Part shown: positions 16,484-26,231 of the stretch, one piece after another
Numbering within the stretch: position 1 is the stretch's first letter
Layout: every line of letters starts with the position of its first letter
From: Bacteroidales bacterium
GTDB taxonomy: Bacteria; Bacteroidota; Bacteroidia; Bacteroidales; UBA10428
Assembly: GCA_016934055.1 (NCBI GenBank)
Contig: JAFGTR010000042.1
Location: 34,456 to 98,455 of the forward strand
DNA: 64,000 bases
Direction: 5' to 3'
Translations under genes and position numbers: made by a program
The notes under the pieces: generated by a model
The model's database searches: none
Told to the model about the DNA's origin: nothing
Seen by the model: the letters and a program-made list of their open reading frames with translations, nothing else

Positions 16484-18511
16484 ATGAGAACAAGAATTTT
16501 ACTGTTAACGCTTTTCATGAGTACATGTGTTGTAATGAATACATTTAACCAGGATATTCCGCTTGTATATGATGTGGAAAACACGGGAGCCGACTGTCCT
16601 GAACCACCTTTGCCAACTTTTGAAGAGCTTCCGTTCATTGAGCCTCTGACCGATCCGTTCGAATGGTCTGACGGAAGCGGTCGTGATACCACATTTGCAA
16701 GCTGGAGATGTCGTCGCGCAGAAATCAAAGCTGAGATTGAAAAATATGAAATCGGGCCCAAGCCTGTCGATCATGACACCCTGTTTGCCGGCTTCAACAA
16801 AGCTGACAGCGTGCTCACCGTGCATGTGATAAAAAATGATGACACCCTCACCCTGACTTCCAAGGTAATCCCGCCGGCCGGGGACGGACCCTTCCCTGCT
16901 GTAATTGGGATTGGATTTGGTTCCGGTAGTCTTCCTTCTGACATTTTTACAAGCCGGGATATTGCGATGATTCCGTTCAACTACTGGCAGGTCATGGCCC
17001 ATACCCAATCCCGCGGCAATGAACCGATCAACAGGCTATATCCCGAGCTTGTTTATATGGGTGCTTACAGTGCATGGTCCTGGGGCGTAAGCCGTTTGAT
17101 CGACGGTCTGGAGCTTGTCTCGGATGATCTCCCGATTGACCTGAAGCACATGGCCGTCACCGGTTGTTCCTTCGCCGGTAAAATGGCGCTCTTTGCCGGG
17201 GCTTTTGACGAGCGTATTGCCCTCACTATTGCCCAGGAGTCGGGAGGCGGTGGTGCCGCCGCATGGCGTGTGTCTCAAACCCTGGAAGGCGTCGAAAATC
17301 TGGGCAACACCAATCATAGCTGGTTTATAGAAGATATGTTCCAGTTTTCCAGTAAGAATGTTTCGAAACTTCCGCATGATCATCATGAATTAATGGCCAT
17401 GGTAGCACCCCGTGCCTTGTTCGTACTTGGAAATCCCGATTATGTATGGCTGGCCGATGAGTCAGGCTACGTTTCTTGTGAGGCTGCAAAACGTGTCTGG
17501 GATAATTTTAACATTTCCGACAGATTCGGCTTTTCCATATCAGGAGGACATACCCATTGCGGCATTCTTGATTTTCAGAAGACAGAGATAGAAGCCTTCG
17601 TGGATAAATTCCTTCTCGGTGACACATTGGTAAACACAAACATCGAGACTCATCCTTACAGCAATGTCAATCCCGTTTACTGGTACGACTGGTGGGGAAA
17701 GGGCGAACCATATTTCCCGGTTATTGACAGAGGTGAAAGCGAAGAGGTCTGGTTTGAAGCAGAATGTGCAACAGTAGGCGCTGCCTGGAACATACGGCTT
17801 GATACTACAGCTTCAAATGAAAGCTATACGATCCCCAAACAGGGTTTAACCAATAATATTACAAACTGGCCCGCCGATAGCGGAAGTTTAATTTATTTCC
17901 CCTTCACAGTGCATAACGATACAACCTTTTATGTCTTCGGACGTGTTAACTGTTCAGCATACGATACCTATTCCTTCTGGCGAAAACTGGATGATAAATC
18001 ATTTGAGAGAATATACGGGGACCGCACCAATGGCTGGAAATGGATCCAATTCAGCAAACATGAACTGACAGCCGGGGAACACATCTATGCCATTGGCTAT
18101 CGCCAGAATGAAGCCATGCTTGACAAAATATGCATATCAGATTTTCGTTATCCTCCGGGAGAAACAGGTGAACCTGCCGAATTCCTTTGTACCCCTGATA
18201 CGACCACACAGTTTTATTCCTCAATAAACATGTTGAATGTTTACGGGTCATGGACCCTGGGTCAGAACTATCCCAATCCTTTTAAGACCAATACAACCAT
18301 TGCTTTCGAGATTCCCCGGCCTGTGTTTGTTTCACTGAAAGTATATTCTGTGCTGGGTGAAGAAATTGCTGAACTCGCGGGTAAAAAATACAATACAGGA
18401 AAACATATTGTTGAATTTGATGCCCGTAAGCTTCCACGTGGCGTATACTTTTATACACTTAAAGCCGATAGATTCTCAGCAAGCCAAAAAATGATCATAA
18501 AGGGTGAATAG
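16484..18511 (+). CDS. Secreted CE15-like glucuronoyl esterase with CBM-like and T9SS sorting domains
   Basis: A 675-residue secreted protein with a clear Shine-Dalgarno (GGAGGG, 16472-16477). A signal peptide (about residues 1-23) leads into an alpha/beta hydrolase resembling carbohydrate esterase family 15, which cleaves ester bonds between lignin and glucuronic acid side chains of xylan. The nucleophile elbow is GCSFAGKMALFAGAFDERIA (Ser about 229), the acidic residue lies in AQESGGGG (about 251) and the His in GGHTHCGI (about 355). The family elbow is normally GCSRxGK; the Arg is Phe here, so the substrate or mechanism may differ. About residues 420-565 form a CBM6/35-like beta-sandwich (VWFEAECATVG). 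The end is a type IX sorting domain (LGQNYPNPFKTNTTI). It stands alone behind an operator-like palindrome. Confidence 0.8.
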   Translation: MRTRILLLTLFMSTCVVMNTFNQDIPLVYDVENTGADCPEPPLPTFEELPFIEPLTDPFEWSDGSGRDTTFASWRCRRAEIKAEIEKYEIGPKPVDHDTLFAGFNKADSVLTVHVIKNDDTLTLTSKVIPPAGDGPFPAVIGIGFGSGSLPSDIFTSRDIAMIPFNYWQVMAHTQSRGNEPINRLYPELVYMGAYSAWSWGVSRLIDGLELVSDDLPIDLKHMAVTGCSFAGKMALFAGAFDERIALTIAQESGGGGAAAWRVSQTLEGVENLGNTNHSWFIEDMFQFSSKNVSKLPHDHHELMAMVAPRALFVLGNPDYVWLADESGYVSCEAAKRVWDNFNISDRFGFSISGGHTHCGILDFQKTEIEAFVDKFLLGDTLVNTNIETHPYSNVNPVYWYDWWGKGEPYFPVIDRGESEEVWFEAECATVGAAWNIRLDTTASNESYTIPKQGLTNNITNWPADSGSLIYFPFTVHNDTTFYVFGRVNCSAYDTYSFWRKLDDKSFERIYGDRTNGWKWIQFSKHELTAGEHIYAIGYRQNEAMLDKICISDFRYPPGETGEPAEFLCTPDTTTQFYSSINMLNVYGSWTLGQNYPNPFKTNTTIAFEIPRPVFVSLKVYSVLGEEIAELAGKKYNTGKHIVEFDARKLPRGVYFYTLKADRFSASQKMIIKGE

Positions 18512-18537
18512 CTTGTTTTAAAAAGCGTGTTTTGAGA

Positions 18538-20868
18538 CTACCTCTTTTTTATTCTCAGTTTCGCAAATTTCAGCAACAGCTGTTTCTCTTCGCCAAGCCG
18601 GGGAAAATGAACCTTTGCTTTACGGTTCGGTTTTGCACCTTCCACACTGATTACTTCACCGGGTCCGAAATGGCGATGCTCAACCTGCATGCCGGCAACA
18701 ATCTCATCCGGATTATCCGGTATAAAGTCATCTTCCGACACCAATGTGGTTACAGCCCTTTTCCGGATTATATCTGGTTTTACCACACCCGGGGATAGAT
18801 GATTTCCGGGGCGCACAGCTTTCAGCTTTTTTACCCGTACAGTTGATGCTCCGTATAAAGATGCAGCATTTTCAGTTTTTTTCACTGGGGGTTCGTTGGC
18901 TTCTTCAGCCTGCCAGTCCACGAATTCCGGATCGATATCGCGCAGAAAACGACTTGGGGAAGTAAACATAAGAGTGCCCCAGCGATAACGGTTTTGGGCA
19001 TAAGTAATGATTACACGCTTTTTCGACCGTGTAAGGGCAACATAAAACAACCGCCTTTCCTCTTCAAGTTCCTGGGGCGAATTAACAGACAACCGTGACG
19101 GGAATATTTCCTCTTCAACGCCGGCAATATATACATTATTAAACTCGAGGCCTTTGGCCGAATGCATGGTCATGATGGAAACCTTGTTCCGGTCGCCATC
19201 TTTTTCGTTATCCTGATCAGTAAGCAGGGAAACGTTCTCAAGAAAACCGGCAATACCGGAAGGCCGGTTTTCATTAATACAGGCATCGGTAAATTCTTTG
19301 ATGCCATTCATTAATTCCTCAAGGTTCTCATAACGGCTCCGCTCTTCCACTGTATTGCCGTTGTACAGGTCTTTCAGAAGTCCTGATTTTACAGCAATGG
19401 TATGTGTGGCTTCATAGGCATTCAATGAATCAGTGAGCGCAGTGAATTCGGAAATCAGCTGACGGAACGCATTCAGCTTGCCTATGGTGCCTTTGTTCAG
19501 GTTAGCTGTCTGAATATCCAGATTTTCAATTGCTTTCCAAAGGCTGATCCGATTATTGGCGGCAATTTCGCCAAGTTTTTCCATCGTCACATCCCCGATA
19601 CCACGTGGCGGATAGTTTATGATCCGCTTCAGGGCTTCATCATCGTTATGGTTAACTGATAACCGGAGGTAGGCCAGCATATCTTTAATTTCTTTTCGCT
19701 GGTAGAAACCAATGCCACCATAAATTTTATAAGGAATGTTCCTCTTGCGCAAGGCTTCTTCAAAGATCCTCGACTGCGCATTGGTCCGGTACAATATCGC
19801 AAAATCATAATACTGCTGCTGCTCTGAGAGCATAGTGTCAAGGATACTGTTGGAAACAAAAAAACCTTCCTCAATGTCAGTCAGTACCTTTTGTATACTT
19901 ATCCTGCACCCTGTTTCATTACCTGACCATACCGTTTTCCTGATCTGACCCTGGTTTTTTGCAATCACACTGTTGGCAGCTTTTACTATAGTCTGGGTTG
20001 ATCTGTAGTTCTGTTCCAGTTTATAAAGCTTATAATCAGGATAATCATTACGGAAATTCAGTATATTCTCAATTTTCGCTCCCCTGAATGAATATATGCT
20101 CTGGGCGTCATCACCTACCACGCACACATTCTGATGCTCGCTGGCCAGTTTGTTAACGATGAGATATTGCGAATAATTGGTGTCCTGGTATTCGTCGACC
20201 AGCACATAGGCAAAACGTTTCTGGTATTTCTCCAATACATCGGGAAAATCACGGAATAAAATGTTTGTGTTCAGCAACAGGTCGTCAAAATCCATGGCAT
20301 CGGCATTTCTGCACCGGGCACAATATGTGGCATATATCGTTCCCAACTGCGGCCGGCGGGTGGAATTATCGTGTGCCATCAGCTGGCTGTTGCTTTTATA
20401 GGCCGCCGGCGTGATCAGATTGTTTTTGGCCCATGATATTCTGCCAAGCACATCCCCGGGTTTGTAAAGCTGGTCATCCAGGTTCATTTCCTTGATGACA
20501 GACCTGATCAGACTTTTGGAATCAACGGTGTCATAAATGGTGTAATTTGCTGAATATCCCGTGGCATGCGCTTCAGATCTTAATATGCGAGCGAATATAC
20601 TGTGAAAAGTACCCATCCACACATATTTGGCCAGGTCATTACCCACCAGCCTGCCGATGCGTTCTTTCATCTCGGCAGCTGCTTTATTGGTAAAAGTAAG
20701 ACAAAGAATGACCGATGGGCTGACACCTTTGCTCAAAAGGTAAGCCACACGGTAGGTCAGCACGCGGGTCTTTCCAGAACCGGCACCGGCTATGACAAGT
20801 GTTGGCCCCTCGGTATTGCACACTGCCTGATATTGTACCTCGTTTAAATCCTTTAAGAAACGATCCAC
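18538..20868 (-). CDS. uvrD: UvrD/PcrA-type superfamily 1A DNA helicase
   Basis: A 776-residue 3'-5' DNA helicase, cytoplasmic, for nucleotide excision repair, mismatch repair and replication restart. Motifs run in order: Q-motif LNEVQYQAV, Walker A AGAGSGKT, LTFTNKAAAEMKERIG, DEYQDTN (motif II), GDDAQSIYSFRGA (III), LEQNYRST (IV), TMHSAKGLEFNNVYIAGVEE (V) and RRLFYVALTRSKK (VI). The last 55 residues (GMQVEHRHFGPGEVISV) form the Tudor-like domain that binds RNA polymerase in PcrA/UvrD. Translation starts at GTG 20868; an in-frame stop lies just upstream, so no longer start exists. A -7 box TACCTTTG lies 24 nt upstream. It is convergent with the esterase gene, 26 nt apart. Confidence 0.93.
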   Translation of the reverse strand: MDRFLKDLNEVQYQAVCNTEGPTLVIAGAGSGKTRVLTYRVAYLLSKGVSPSVILCLTFTNKAAAEMKERIGRLVGNDLAKYVWMGTFHSIFARILRSEAHATGYSANYTIYDTVDSKSLIRSVIKEMNLDDQLYKPGDVLGRISWAKNNLITPAAYKSNSQLMAHDNSTRRPQLGTIYATYCARCRNADAMDFDDLLLNTNILFRDFPDVLEKYQKRFAYVLVDEYQDTNYSQYLIVNKLASEHQNVCVVGDDAQSIYSFRGAKIENILNFRNDYPDYKLYKLEQNYRSTQTIVKAANSVIAKNQGQIRKTVWSGNETGCRISIQKVLTDIEEGFFVSNSILDTMLSEQQQYYDFAILYRTNAQSRIFEEALRKRNIPYKIYGGIGFYQRKEIKDMLAYLRLSVNHNDDEALKRIINYPPRGIGDVTMEKLGEIAANNRISLWKAIENLDIQTANLNKGTIGKLNAFRQLISEFTALTDSLNAYEATHTIAVKSGLLKDLYNGNTVEERSRYENLEELMNGIKEFTDACINENRPSGIAGFLENVSLLTDQDNEKDGDRNKVSIMTMHSAKGLEFNNVYIAGVEEEIFPSRLSVNSPQELEEERRLFYVALTRSKKRVIITYAQNRYRWGTLMFTSPSRFLRDIDPEFVDWQAEEANEPPVKKTENAASLYGASTVRVKKLKAVRPGNHLSPGVVKPDIIRKRAVTTLVSEDDFIPDNPDEIVAGMQVEHRHFGPGEVISVEGAKPNRKAKVHFPRLGEEKQLLLKFAKLRIKKR

Positions 20869-20891
20869 ATCCAGCTTTTAAAGTAAGGGTT

Positions 20892-20899
20892 CAAAGGTA
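20892..20899 (-). promoter_or_regulatory. -7 box for the helicase gene
   Basis: On the reverse strand this reads TACCTTTG, a full TAnnTTTG match, 23 nt before the GTG start. No -33 TTTG at standard spacing was identified. Confidence 0.4.
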
Positions 20900-21029
20900 A
20901 TGATTGCGGTTTTCAATAGCCGGCTGCTTCATGGATTTTTTTAAGGAAATAATTAACAGCCGGTTTTTGCGTTATAAAATTATTCATTGAGTAGCTTGAA
21001 TGGATGTTTTTTTTTAACATTGCATCATT

Positions 21030-22451
21030 ATGCCGAAAACAATCTTTGTAAGATTCAGCAAAAGAATGCCAATTTGCTTATCCATCCGCCAGGGATTATG
21101 GATTTTGCTTTCTTTTACCCTGTTTCTTCCGGCTGACGCCCAGATTTCGTCTCCCGACATGGATAAAAGTTTTAAAGCCAACTATTCATCAGGCAACAAC
21201 ACTGATTCGGTCTTCATTTTTAACCAGCCTGAATATAATGTCGGCAAAACCGTTACTTTGGTAGCCACCTCAACTGACAGCACAACTGGGTGGAATTTTA
21301 TCTGGTCGGTTTATGACAATGCCAGTCATTCATACGTCATTATACCCATGGCCGAAAGTGGTGTCAGTTCAGACATCGATAGCATCAGTGTTTCATCGGG
21401 TTACCAGGTTATTATGACAAAAGGTATATTGAGTGATACTTTCAGGGTTTGGGTTTTATTTAACGACTTTGATGTCATTGTCACGAACAAGAACGATGAC
21501 GGCGAAGTTCTGTCAGGTTACCGAAGCTGTGAATCGGTTTCCCTGAGAGCCGACACGAATCTTATACCCTTATGGTATCCGGAGCCCGGAACGGACAACA
21601 GTATTAACGTCATGAACAAATACCGGTTTACCTGGGAATCTGACAATGACCTTTCAGACGATCCGAAAGGCTCAGTTACCGGGCGTATTGAAAATCCCCC
21701 GTTCAGAGACACCTGGTATATTATTACCGTAAAGGATGACTTTGGCCTTTCACGTTCCGATTCGGTATTCTGCCCGGCCATCAGATCCAAGGCTTTCATG
21801 ACTGCTGAACATGTGCCCCTGTCAGATTCTGCAGAATACCCTGGTAAGCTGTACAAGTATTATTATGATGATGTTAATTCAGCACCAGGCAGGTTCCGCT
21901 TTGATCTGAGCGAGACTGAGAATGCTTCGTGGTACAAACTGAGCTTTGGTGATGACCAGACGTTTGAAATCGTATCTGATACAGATAAGATCGTACATGC
22001 ATACAAGCTGCCCGGAAAATATACAGCTGTGTTGCTGACACGCTCACCTGAACCTTATGCCTGTCTTGATTCATTTACAGTTGAAAACAGTTTAGAGCTT
22101 CTTTCTGCAGAGTTTAAGCTGCCCAACGTTTTTACCCCTAACGGTGATCTGAATAACGACGTTGTCAAATTGTATGAAGAGAATAATGTTTTCAGAAGCG
22201 AGGATGTTTCAACCTTTACCATTGAAATAACCATCTATGACCGTATCGGTAAGAAGGTTCATGAATATTCCGGCGACGTGCGTGAGTGGAAAGGATGGGA
22301 CGGATTTGTGATGGGATCAAACCGCGAAGCCCCTGATGGTGTGTACTTTTATTGCTTAACACGTCATTTTTACGGGCCCAGTGAGGACAATCCGGAGCTG
22401 ATATCCCGGGAAGAAAAAGACAAAGGCTTTATTCACCTGTTCAGGGATTAA
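21030..22451 (+). CDS. Secreted protein with gliding-motility-type (T9SS type B) C-terminal domain
   Basis: A 473-residue secreted protein. The N-terminus has basic residues followed by a hydrophobic segment (LWILLSFTLFLPADAQ), so the signal peptide may start at M1 or M13. The body holds Ig/PKD-like beta-sandwich repeats, with SFGDDQTFEIVSDTDKIVHA and the following GKYTAVL resembling a PKD strand pair. The last 95 residues carry KLPNVFTPNGDLNNDVVKLY and APDGVYFYCL, the type B (CHU_C / gliding motility-associated) sorting signal recognised by the type IX secretion system. No enzymatic motif is seen, so it is probably a surface or adhesive protein. Possible promoter: TTTG at 20966 and TAGCTTGA at 20992, spaced 22 nt. 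Confidence 0.8.
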   Translation: MPKTIFVRFSKRMPICLSIRQGLWILLSFTLFLPADAQISSPDMDKSFKANYSSGNNTDSVFIFNQPEYNVGKTVTLVATSTDSTTGWNFIWSVYDNASHSYVIIPMAESGVSSDIDSISVSSGYQVIMTKGILSDTFRVWVLFNDFDVIVTNKNDDGEVLSGYRSCESVSLRADTNLIPLWYPEPGTDNSINVMNKYRFTWESDNDLSDDPKGSVTGRIENPPFRDTWYIITVKDDFGLSRSDSVFCPAIRSKAFMTAEHVPLSDSAEYPGKLYKYYYDDVNSAPGRFRFDLSETENASWYKLSFGDDQTFEIVSDTDKIVHAYKLPGKYTAVLLTRSPEPYACLDSFTVENSLELLSAEFKLPNVFTPNGDLNNDVVKLYEENNVFRSEDVSTFTIEITIYDRIGKKVHEYSGDVREWKGWDGFVMGSNREAPDGVYFYCLTRHFYGPSEDNPELISREEKDKGFIHLFRD

Positions 22452-22481
22452 AAAAAGTCAGACGCCTTAATGGTGTCTGAC
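22449..22481 (-). terminator. Intrinsic terminator of the EF-G-like gene
   Basis: Stem GTCAGACGCC (22457-22466) pairs with GGTGTCTGAC (22472-22481) over 10 bp with one G-T, around a 5-nt loop. A run of A on the + strand (22450-22456) gives a U-tract when read on the reverse strand. It lies 65 nt beyond the EF-G-like stop codon. It may also stop the convergent + strand gene less efficiently. Confidence 0.75.
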
Positions 22482-22546
22482 AATTCTATATGTTCAGTTT
22501 TACTTAAAACAATTCAGATATCCCGAAGGGATCTGACATCAAAGTA

Positions 22547-24697
22547 TTATTCTTCATCCTGCTCAGCCTCATAGGCTTTCAGCAGCTCATCCTGAACATT
22601 TCCCGGAACCTGCTCGTATTCACTAAATTTCATTGTGTAAATAGCCCGGCCGCCGGTTAATGAACTAAGAGCCGTGGAATACTTATTCATCTCAGCCAGT
22701 GGGACCCTGGCCGTAATTTTCTGGAATCCCATCTCACTTTCCATTCCCTGGACAATAGCCCTCCTGCCCTGCAGGTCACTCATAACATCGCCCATTCTGT
22801 CGCTGGGGACAAGAACCTCAACAAGGTAAATGGGTTCCAGTATTTTAGGATTGGCTTTTTTAAAGGCCTGGCTAAAAGCATTTCGCCCGGCCAGACGGAA
22901 AGAGATTTCATTTGAATCAACCGGGTGCATTTTGCCATCATATACACAAACCCGGATATCACGTGCATATGAACCTGTAAGCGGGCCTTCTTCCATTTTC
23001 TCCATGATACCTTTCAGGATAGCCGGCATAAACCTTGCATCTATAGAACCCCCGACGATACAATTATAATAAATCAACTTGCCACCCCAGGCCAGTGGAA
23101 TTTCTTCCTCGTCGCGTACGGAAATTTTATACTCCTTGCCATCAATCTTGTACATCGTGGGTTTTGTATCACCTTCTTTGTATGGTTCAATGATCATATG
23201 CACTTCACCAAACTGTCCTGCTCCGCCTGATTGCTTCTTATGACGATAATCTGCCTGTGCAACCTTTGTTATGGTTTCACGGTAAGGAATGCGGGGCAAC
23301 AGGAATTCAGTCCCTATCTTAAATATATTATCCATATGCCATTTCAGGATGTTCATGTGGTATTCACCCTGACCTGACAGGATAATCTGTTTGAGCTCTT
23401 TTGAATACTCAATCCGGATGGTGGGATCTTCATAATTCATCCTCTGTAATGCTTCTCCCAGTTTCTCCTCATCACCTTCACTCAGCGGTTTGATGGCTGT
23501 ACGATACTTCGGTTCAGGAAATACAATGGGATCAAATTTCAGAGAGGTATCAGCGGATAAAGTATGATTGATCCTGGTTCCCTTTAGTTTAACCGTAGCT
23601 CCCAGATCACCAGCCACCATTGATGGTACTTTGTTACGGTTTTTCCCGGCCACGGCAAAAATCTGGGCAATTCTTTCCTTGTTTTTCGTTGTATTGTTGA
23701 CCAGGTCCATACCTTCACTGATCTGACCCGACATAACCTTAAAATAGTTGATCTCTCCGATATGGGTTTCCATAGAAGTCTTAAAAACAAACATGGCAGG
23801 GGTCCCGCTTTTGTCACATTTGACTTCTTTATTGCCGGCCTTAACGGCAGGCAATTCATCGGGACTGGGCACAACCTGGGTAATGAATTCGAGGAGCCGG
23901 TCTGTACCTATGTTCTTCTTTGCTGAAACGCAGAAAACAGGAAAGAGTCCGCGATTAATAAGACCACCTTTGATGCCTTTCTGAAATTCCTCAGGTGTGA
24001 GCGTATCATTGGCAAAAAACTGTTCCATAAGCGATTCATCGCTCTCGGCAGCCCTTTCGATCAGCTGCGCATGAAATTCAGCTGCCTGGTCTTTTTGGTC
24101 GTCAGGGATATCAACGATCTGAGGCTTACCGCCCCCTGAAGGATATCTATACATCTTCATGGTAACGACATCGATAACAGCATCAAAACCCGACCCGGGA
24201 TTCACAGGGTACTGGGCTAATACGGCATGATTCCCAAAACGCTCTCTGATGGATTCAATTGTCTTTTCCCAGTTAACCTTCTCATGATCGAGATGATTGA
24301 CAACAAAAATTATCGGTTTTGATGCCCTGGCAAGATAACGTCCATGAACCTCGGCTCCGACTTCAACACCATTCTGCGCATTAATAACCATCAGCGCTGT
24401 ATCTGCAACACTAAGCGATGAAACCACGCCACCAATAAAATCATCCAGCCCCGGGGCATCCAGTATATTTATTTTATGATCATTAAATTCAGTATAAAGC
24501 AATGCCGAAAAAACAGAACATGTATTGTTCTGCTCAATTTCCTTGAAGTCTGACACCGTGCTTTTGCTTTCAACATCTCCGCGTCTTTCAATAACACCTC
24601 CTTCAAAAAGCATAGCTTCGCCAAGGGTGGTCTTTCCAGATCCTGAATTCCCAACAAGGACCACATTTTTAATCTGATTCGTATTGTATGATTTCAT
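22547..24697 (-). CDS. Elongation factor G-like translational GTPase (EF-G-2 type) without the catalytic His
   Basis: A 716-residue EF-G paralog with the full domain set: GTPase, domain II, and the III-V region ending in SEYEQVPGNVQDELL. G1 is GNSGSGKT, as in Thermus EF-G-2 rather than the GHVDAGKT form. Switch I DFKEIEQNNTCSV lacks the usual RGIT. G3 is DAPGLDDF, so Leu replaces the His that activates water in canonical EF-G (PGHVDF). G4 is NHLD. This is a specialised paralog, not the main translocase. Possible roles are ribosome rescue or storage, which is inference. Start M42 of the longer frame (24697) is chosen because the extra N-terminal 41 residues are unlike the family and would span the promoter found at 24752-24782. 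Confidence 0.88.
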   Translation of the reverse strand: MKSYNTNQIKNVVLVGNSGSGKTTLGEAMLFEGGVIERRGDVESKSTVSDFKEIEQNNTCSVFSALLYTEFNDHKINILDAPGLDDFIGGVVSSLSVADTALMVINAQNGVEVGAEVHGRYLARASKPIIFVVNHLDHEKVNWEKTIESIRERFGNHAVLAQYPVNPGSGFDAVIDVVTMKMYRYPSGGGKPQIVDIPDDQKDQAAEFHAQLIERAAESDESLMEQFFANDTLTPEEFQKGIKGGLINRGLFPVFCVSAKKNIGTDRLLEFITQVVPSPDELPAVKAGNKEVKCDKSGTPAMFVFKTSMETHIGEINYFKVMSGQISEGMDLVNNTTKNKERIAQIFAVAGKNRNKVPSMVAGDLGATVKLKGTRINHTLSADTSLKFDPIVFPEPKYRTAIKPLSEGDEEKLGEALQRMNYEDPTIRIEYSKELKQIILSGQGEYHMNILKWHMDNIFKIGTEFLLPRIPYRETITKVAQADYRHKKQSGGAGQFGEVHMIIEPYKEGDTKPTMYKIDGKEYKISVRDEEEIPLAWGGKLIYYNCIVGGSIDARFMPAILKGIMEKMEEGPLTGSYARDIRVCVYDGKMHPVDSNEISFRLAGRNAFSQAFKKANPKILEPIYLVEVLVPSDRMGDVMSDLQGRRAIVQGMESEMGFQKITARVPLAEMNKYSTALSSLTGGRAIYTMKFSEYEQVPGNVQDELLKAYEAEQDEE

Positions 24698-24751
24698 GCT
24701 ATAAAATTGATAAACATTAATAGTCGGAATGATTTTCCTGAAAAGGACTTG

Positions 24752-24782
24752 CAAAAATAACATTTTTTTAATAAGTACCAAG
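24752..24782 (-). promoter_or_regulatory. Promoter of the EF-G-like gene
   Basis: On the reverse strand CTTG (24782-24779) is followed after 19 nt by TATTTTTG (24759-24752). This is a good match in sequence and spacing to the Bacteroidota TTTG-N19-TAnnTTTG promoter, giving a leader of about 50 nt to the start at 24697. Confidence 0.55.
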
Positions 24783-24896
24783 AAACAACAATCAGCACAA
24801 ATATCACGGGATAAAATCAAATTATGTCAGATTGTTTAGGCTGGAGAATAAGGATTTTATTATATTCGCCCTGGATTCACCAATGATCTTTTACTT

Positions 24897-26231
24897 TTGA
24901 TAAAATTATCCCAATTGCGGCCTATCATCAAAGGTGATAAGAAAATTACCAGGGGATGGGTAGTTTATGATTTTGCCAATTCGGTTTACCAGCTCACCAT
25001 TGGTTCAACAATCTTCCCGATTTATTATAATGCCATTACCAGGCAGGGAGACATTGATACGATCAGCTTCTTCGGATTCAAGGCCATCAATTCAGTGCTT
25101 TATTCATGGGCAATTGCCATTTCCTATCTTATTGTGGCCATGTTTTCTCCGCTTTTTTCATCAATTGCAGACTATACAGGCCGCCGAAAACTATTTATGA
25201 TGATATTCACCTGGATAGGTGCATTTTCCTGCGGCATACTTTTTTTCTTCAACCGTAATACCATTGAACTGGGCCTTGTTGCTTTCACCTTCGCAACAAT
25301 AGGGTATGGAGGAAGCCTTGTTTTTTACAATTCCTTTCTGCCCATCATTGCCGAACCTGCTGATCAGGACCGCATCAGTGCAAGAGGATATGCCCTGGGT
25401 TATGTGGGCGGCGTTTCCCTGCTCATTATTAACCTTATTTTTGTATTGTTCCCGGAATTTTTTGGCATTACCGATAGTACCCTGCCCCCCAGACTGGCTT
25501 TTGCCACAGTCTTTTTATGGTGGATTGGATTCTCCCAGATAACCTTCAGAAGACTGCCAAAATATACCTTCGGAAAAAGAGAAAAAGGCGCTAATGTGAT
25601 ATTGAAAGGCTATCAGGAACTTCGCAGCGTCTTTAACCAGGTCATGAAAATGAGCCAGTTAAAAATTTACCTGGTTGCCTTTTTTTTCATGACCATGGGT
25701 CTGCTGACCATTATGTTCATGGCAGCAACTTACGGGACCAAAGAGCTTGGACTGGCAGATAAAGTGCTGATTCCTACTATTCTGCTGATTCAACTCGTTG
25801 GTATTGGCGGAGCCTGGTCATTTGCCCGTTTTTCCGGCCGGTTTGGAAATGTTAAAACGTTAATTTTCAGTATTATGGGCTGGATTGCCATATGTATCGG
25901 GGCTTATCTCATAAAGGGGGCCTCCGGATTCATCGTCGTGGCCATGTGTGTTGGATTTGTGATGGGTGGAACACAAGCCCTGGCCCGGTCAACCTATTCA
26001 AAAATGCTCCCTGAGACCCGCAATCATACCTCCTTTTTCAGCTTTTATGATGTGATGGAAAAAATTGCCAGTGTAGGCGGAACCTTCAGCTTTGGCATTA
26101 TCGAAGCCATAACCGGCAGTATGCGATACTCCGTACTGGCCATCATCACTTTTTTCCTTATCAGCCTGGTATTTATGATAGTCCTCTTATACATACAGGA
26201 AAAGGAAAAACGATTACAACCAGCTTTATGA
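24897..26231 (+). CDS. UMF1/Atg22-type MFS transporter
   Basis: A 444-residue polytopic membrane protein with about 12 hydrophobic segments. GWVVYDFANSVYQLTIGSTI near the N-terminus is the signature of the UMF1 (Atg22-like) branch of the major facilitator superfamily. The MFS loop appears as DYTGRRKLFMMIFTW, and GGTQALARSTYSKMLPE in the second half is typical of the family. The substrate is unknown; family members are linked to amino acid or sugar export. The start is TTG 24897, as no in-frame ATG exists before the conserved DFANS segment. A TATATTCG sequence at 24861 could be its -7 box. Its stop overlaps the ATG of the fucosidase gene, indicating cotranslation. Confidence 0.85.
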   Translation: MIKLSQLRPIIKGDKKITRGWVVYDFANSVYQLTIGSTIFPIYYNAITRQGDIDTISFFGFKAINSVLYSWAIAISYLIVAMFSPLFSSIADYTGRRKLFMMIFTWIGAFSCGILFFFNRNTIELGLVAFTFATIGYGGSLVFYNSFLPIIAEPADQDRISARGYALGYVGGVSLLIINLIFVLFPEFFGITDSTLPPRLAFATVFLWWIGFSQITFRRLPKYTFGKREKGANVILKGYQELRSVFNQVMKMSQLKIYLVAFFFMTMGLLTIMFMAATYGTKELGLADKVLIPTILLIQLVGIGGAWSFARFSGRFGNVKTLIFSIMGWIAICIGAYLIKGASGFIVVAMCVGFVMGGTQALARSTYSKMLPETRNHTSFFSFYDVMEKIASVGGTFSFGIIEAITGSMRYSVLAIITFFLISLVFMIVLLYIQEKEKRLQPAL

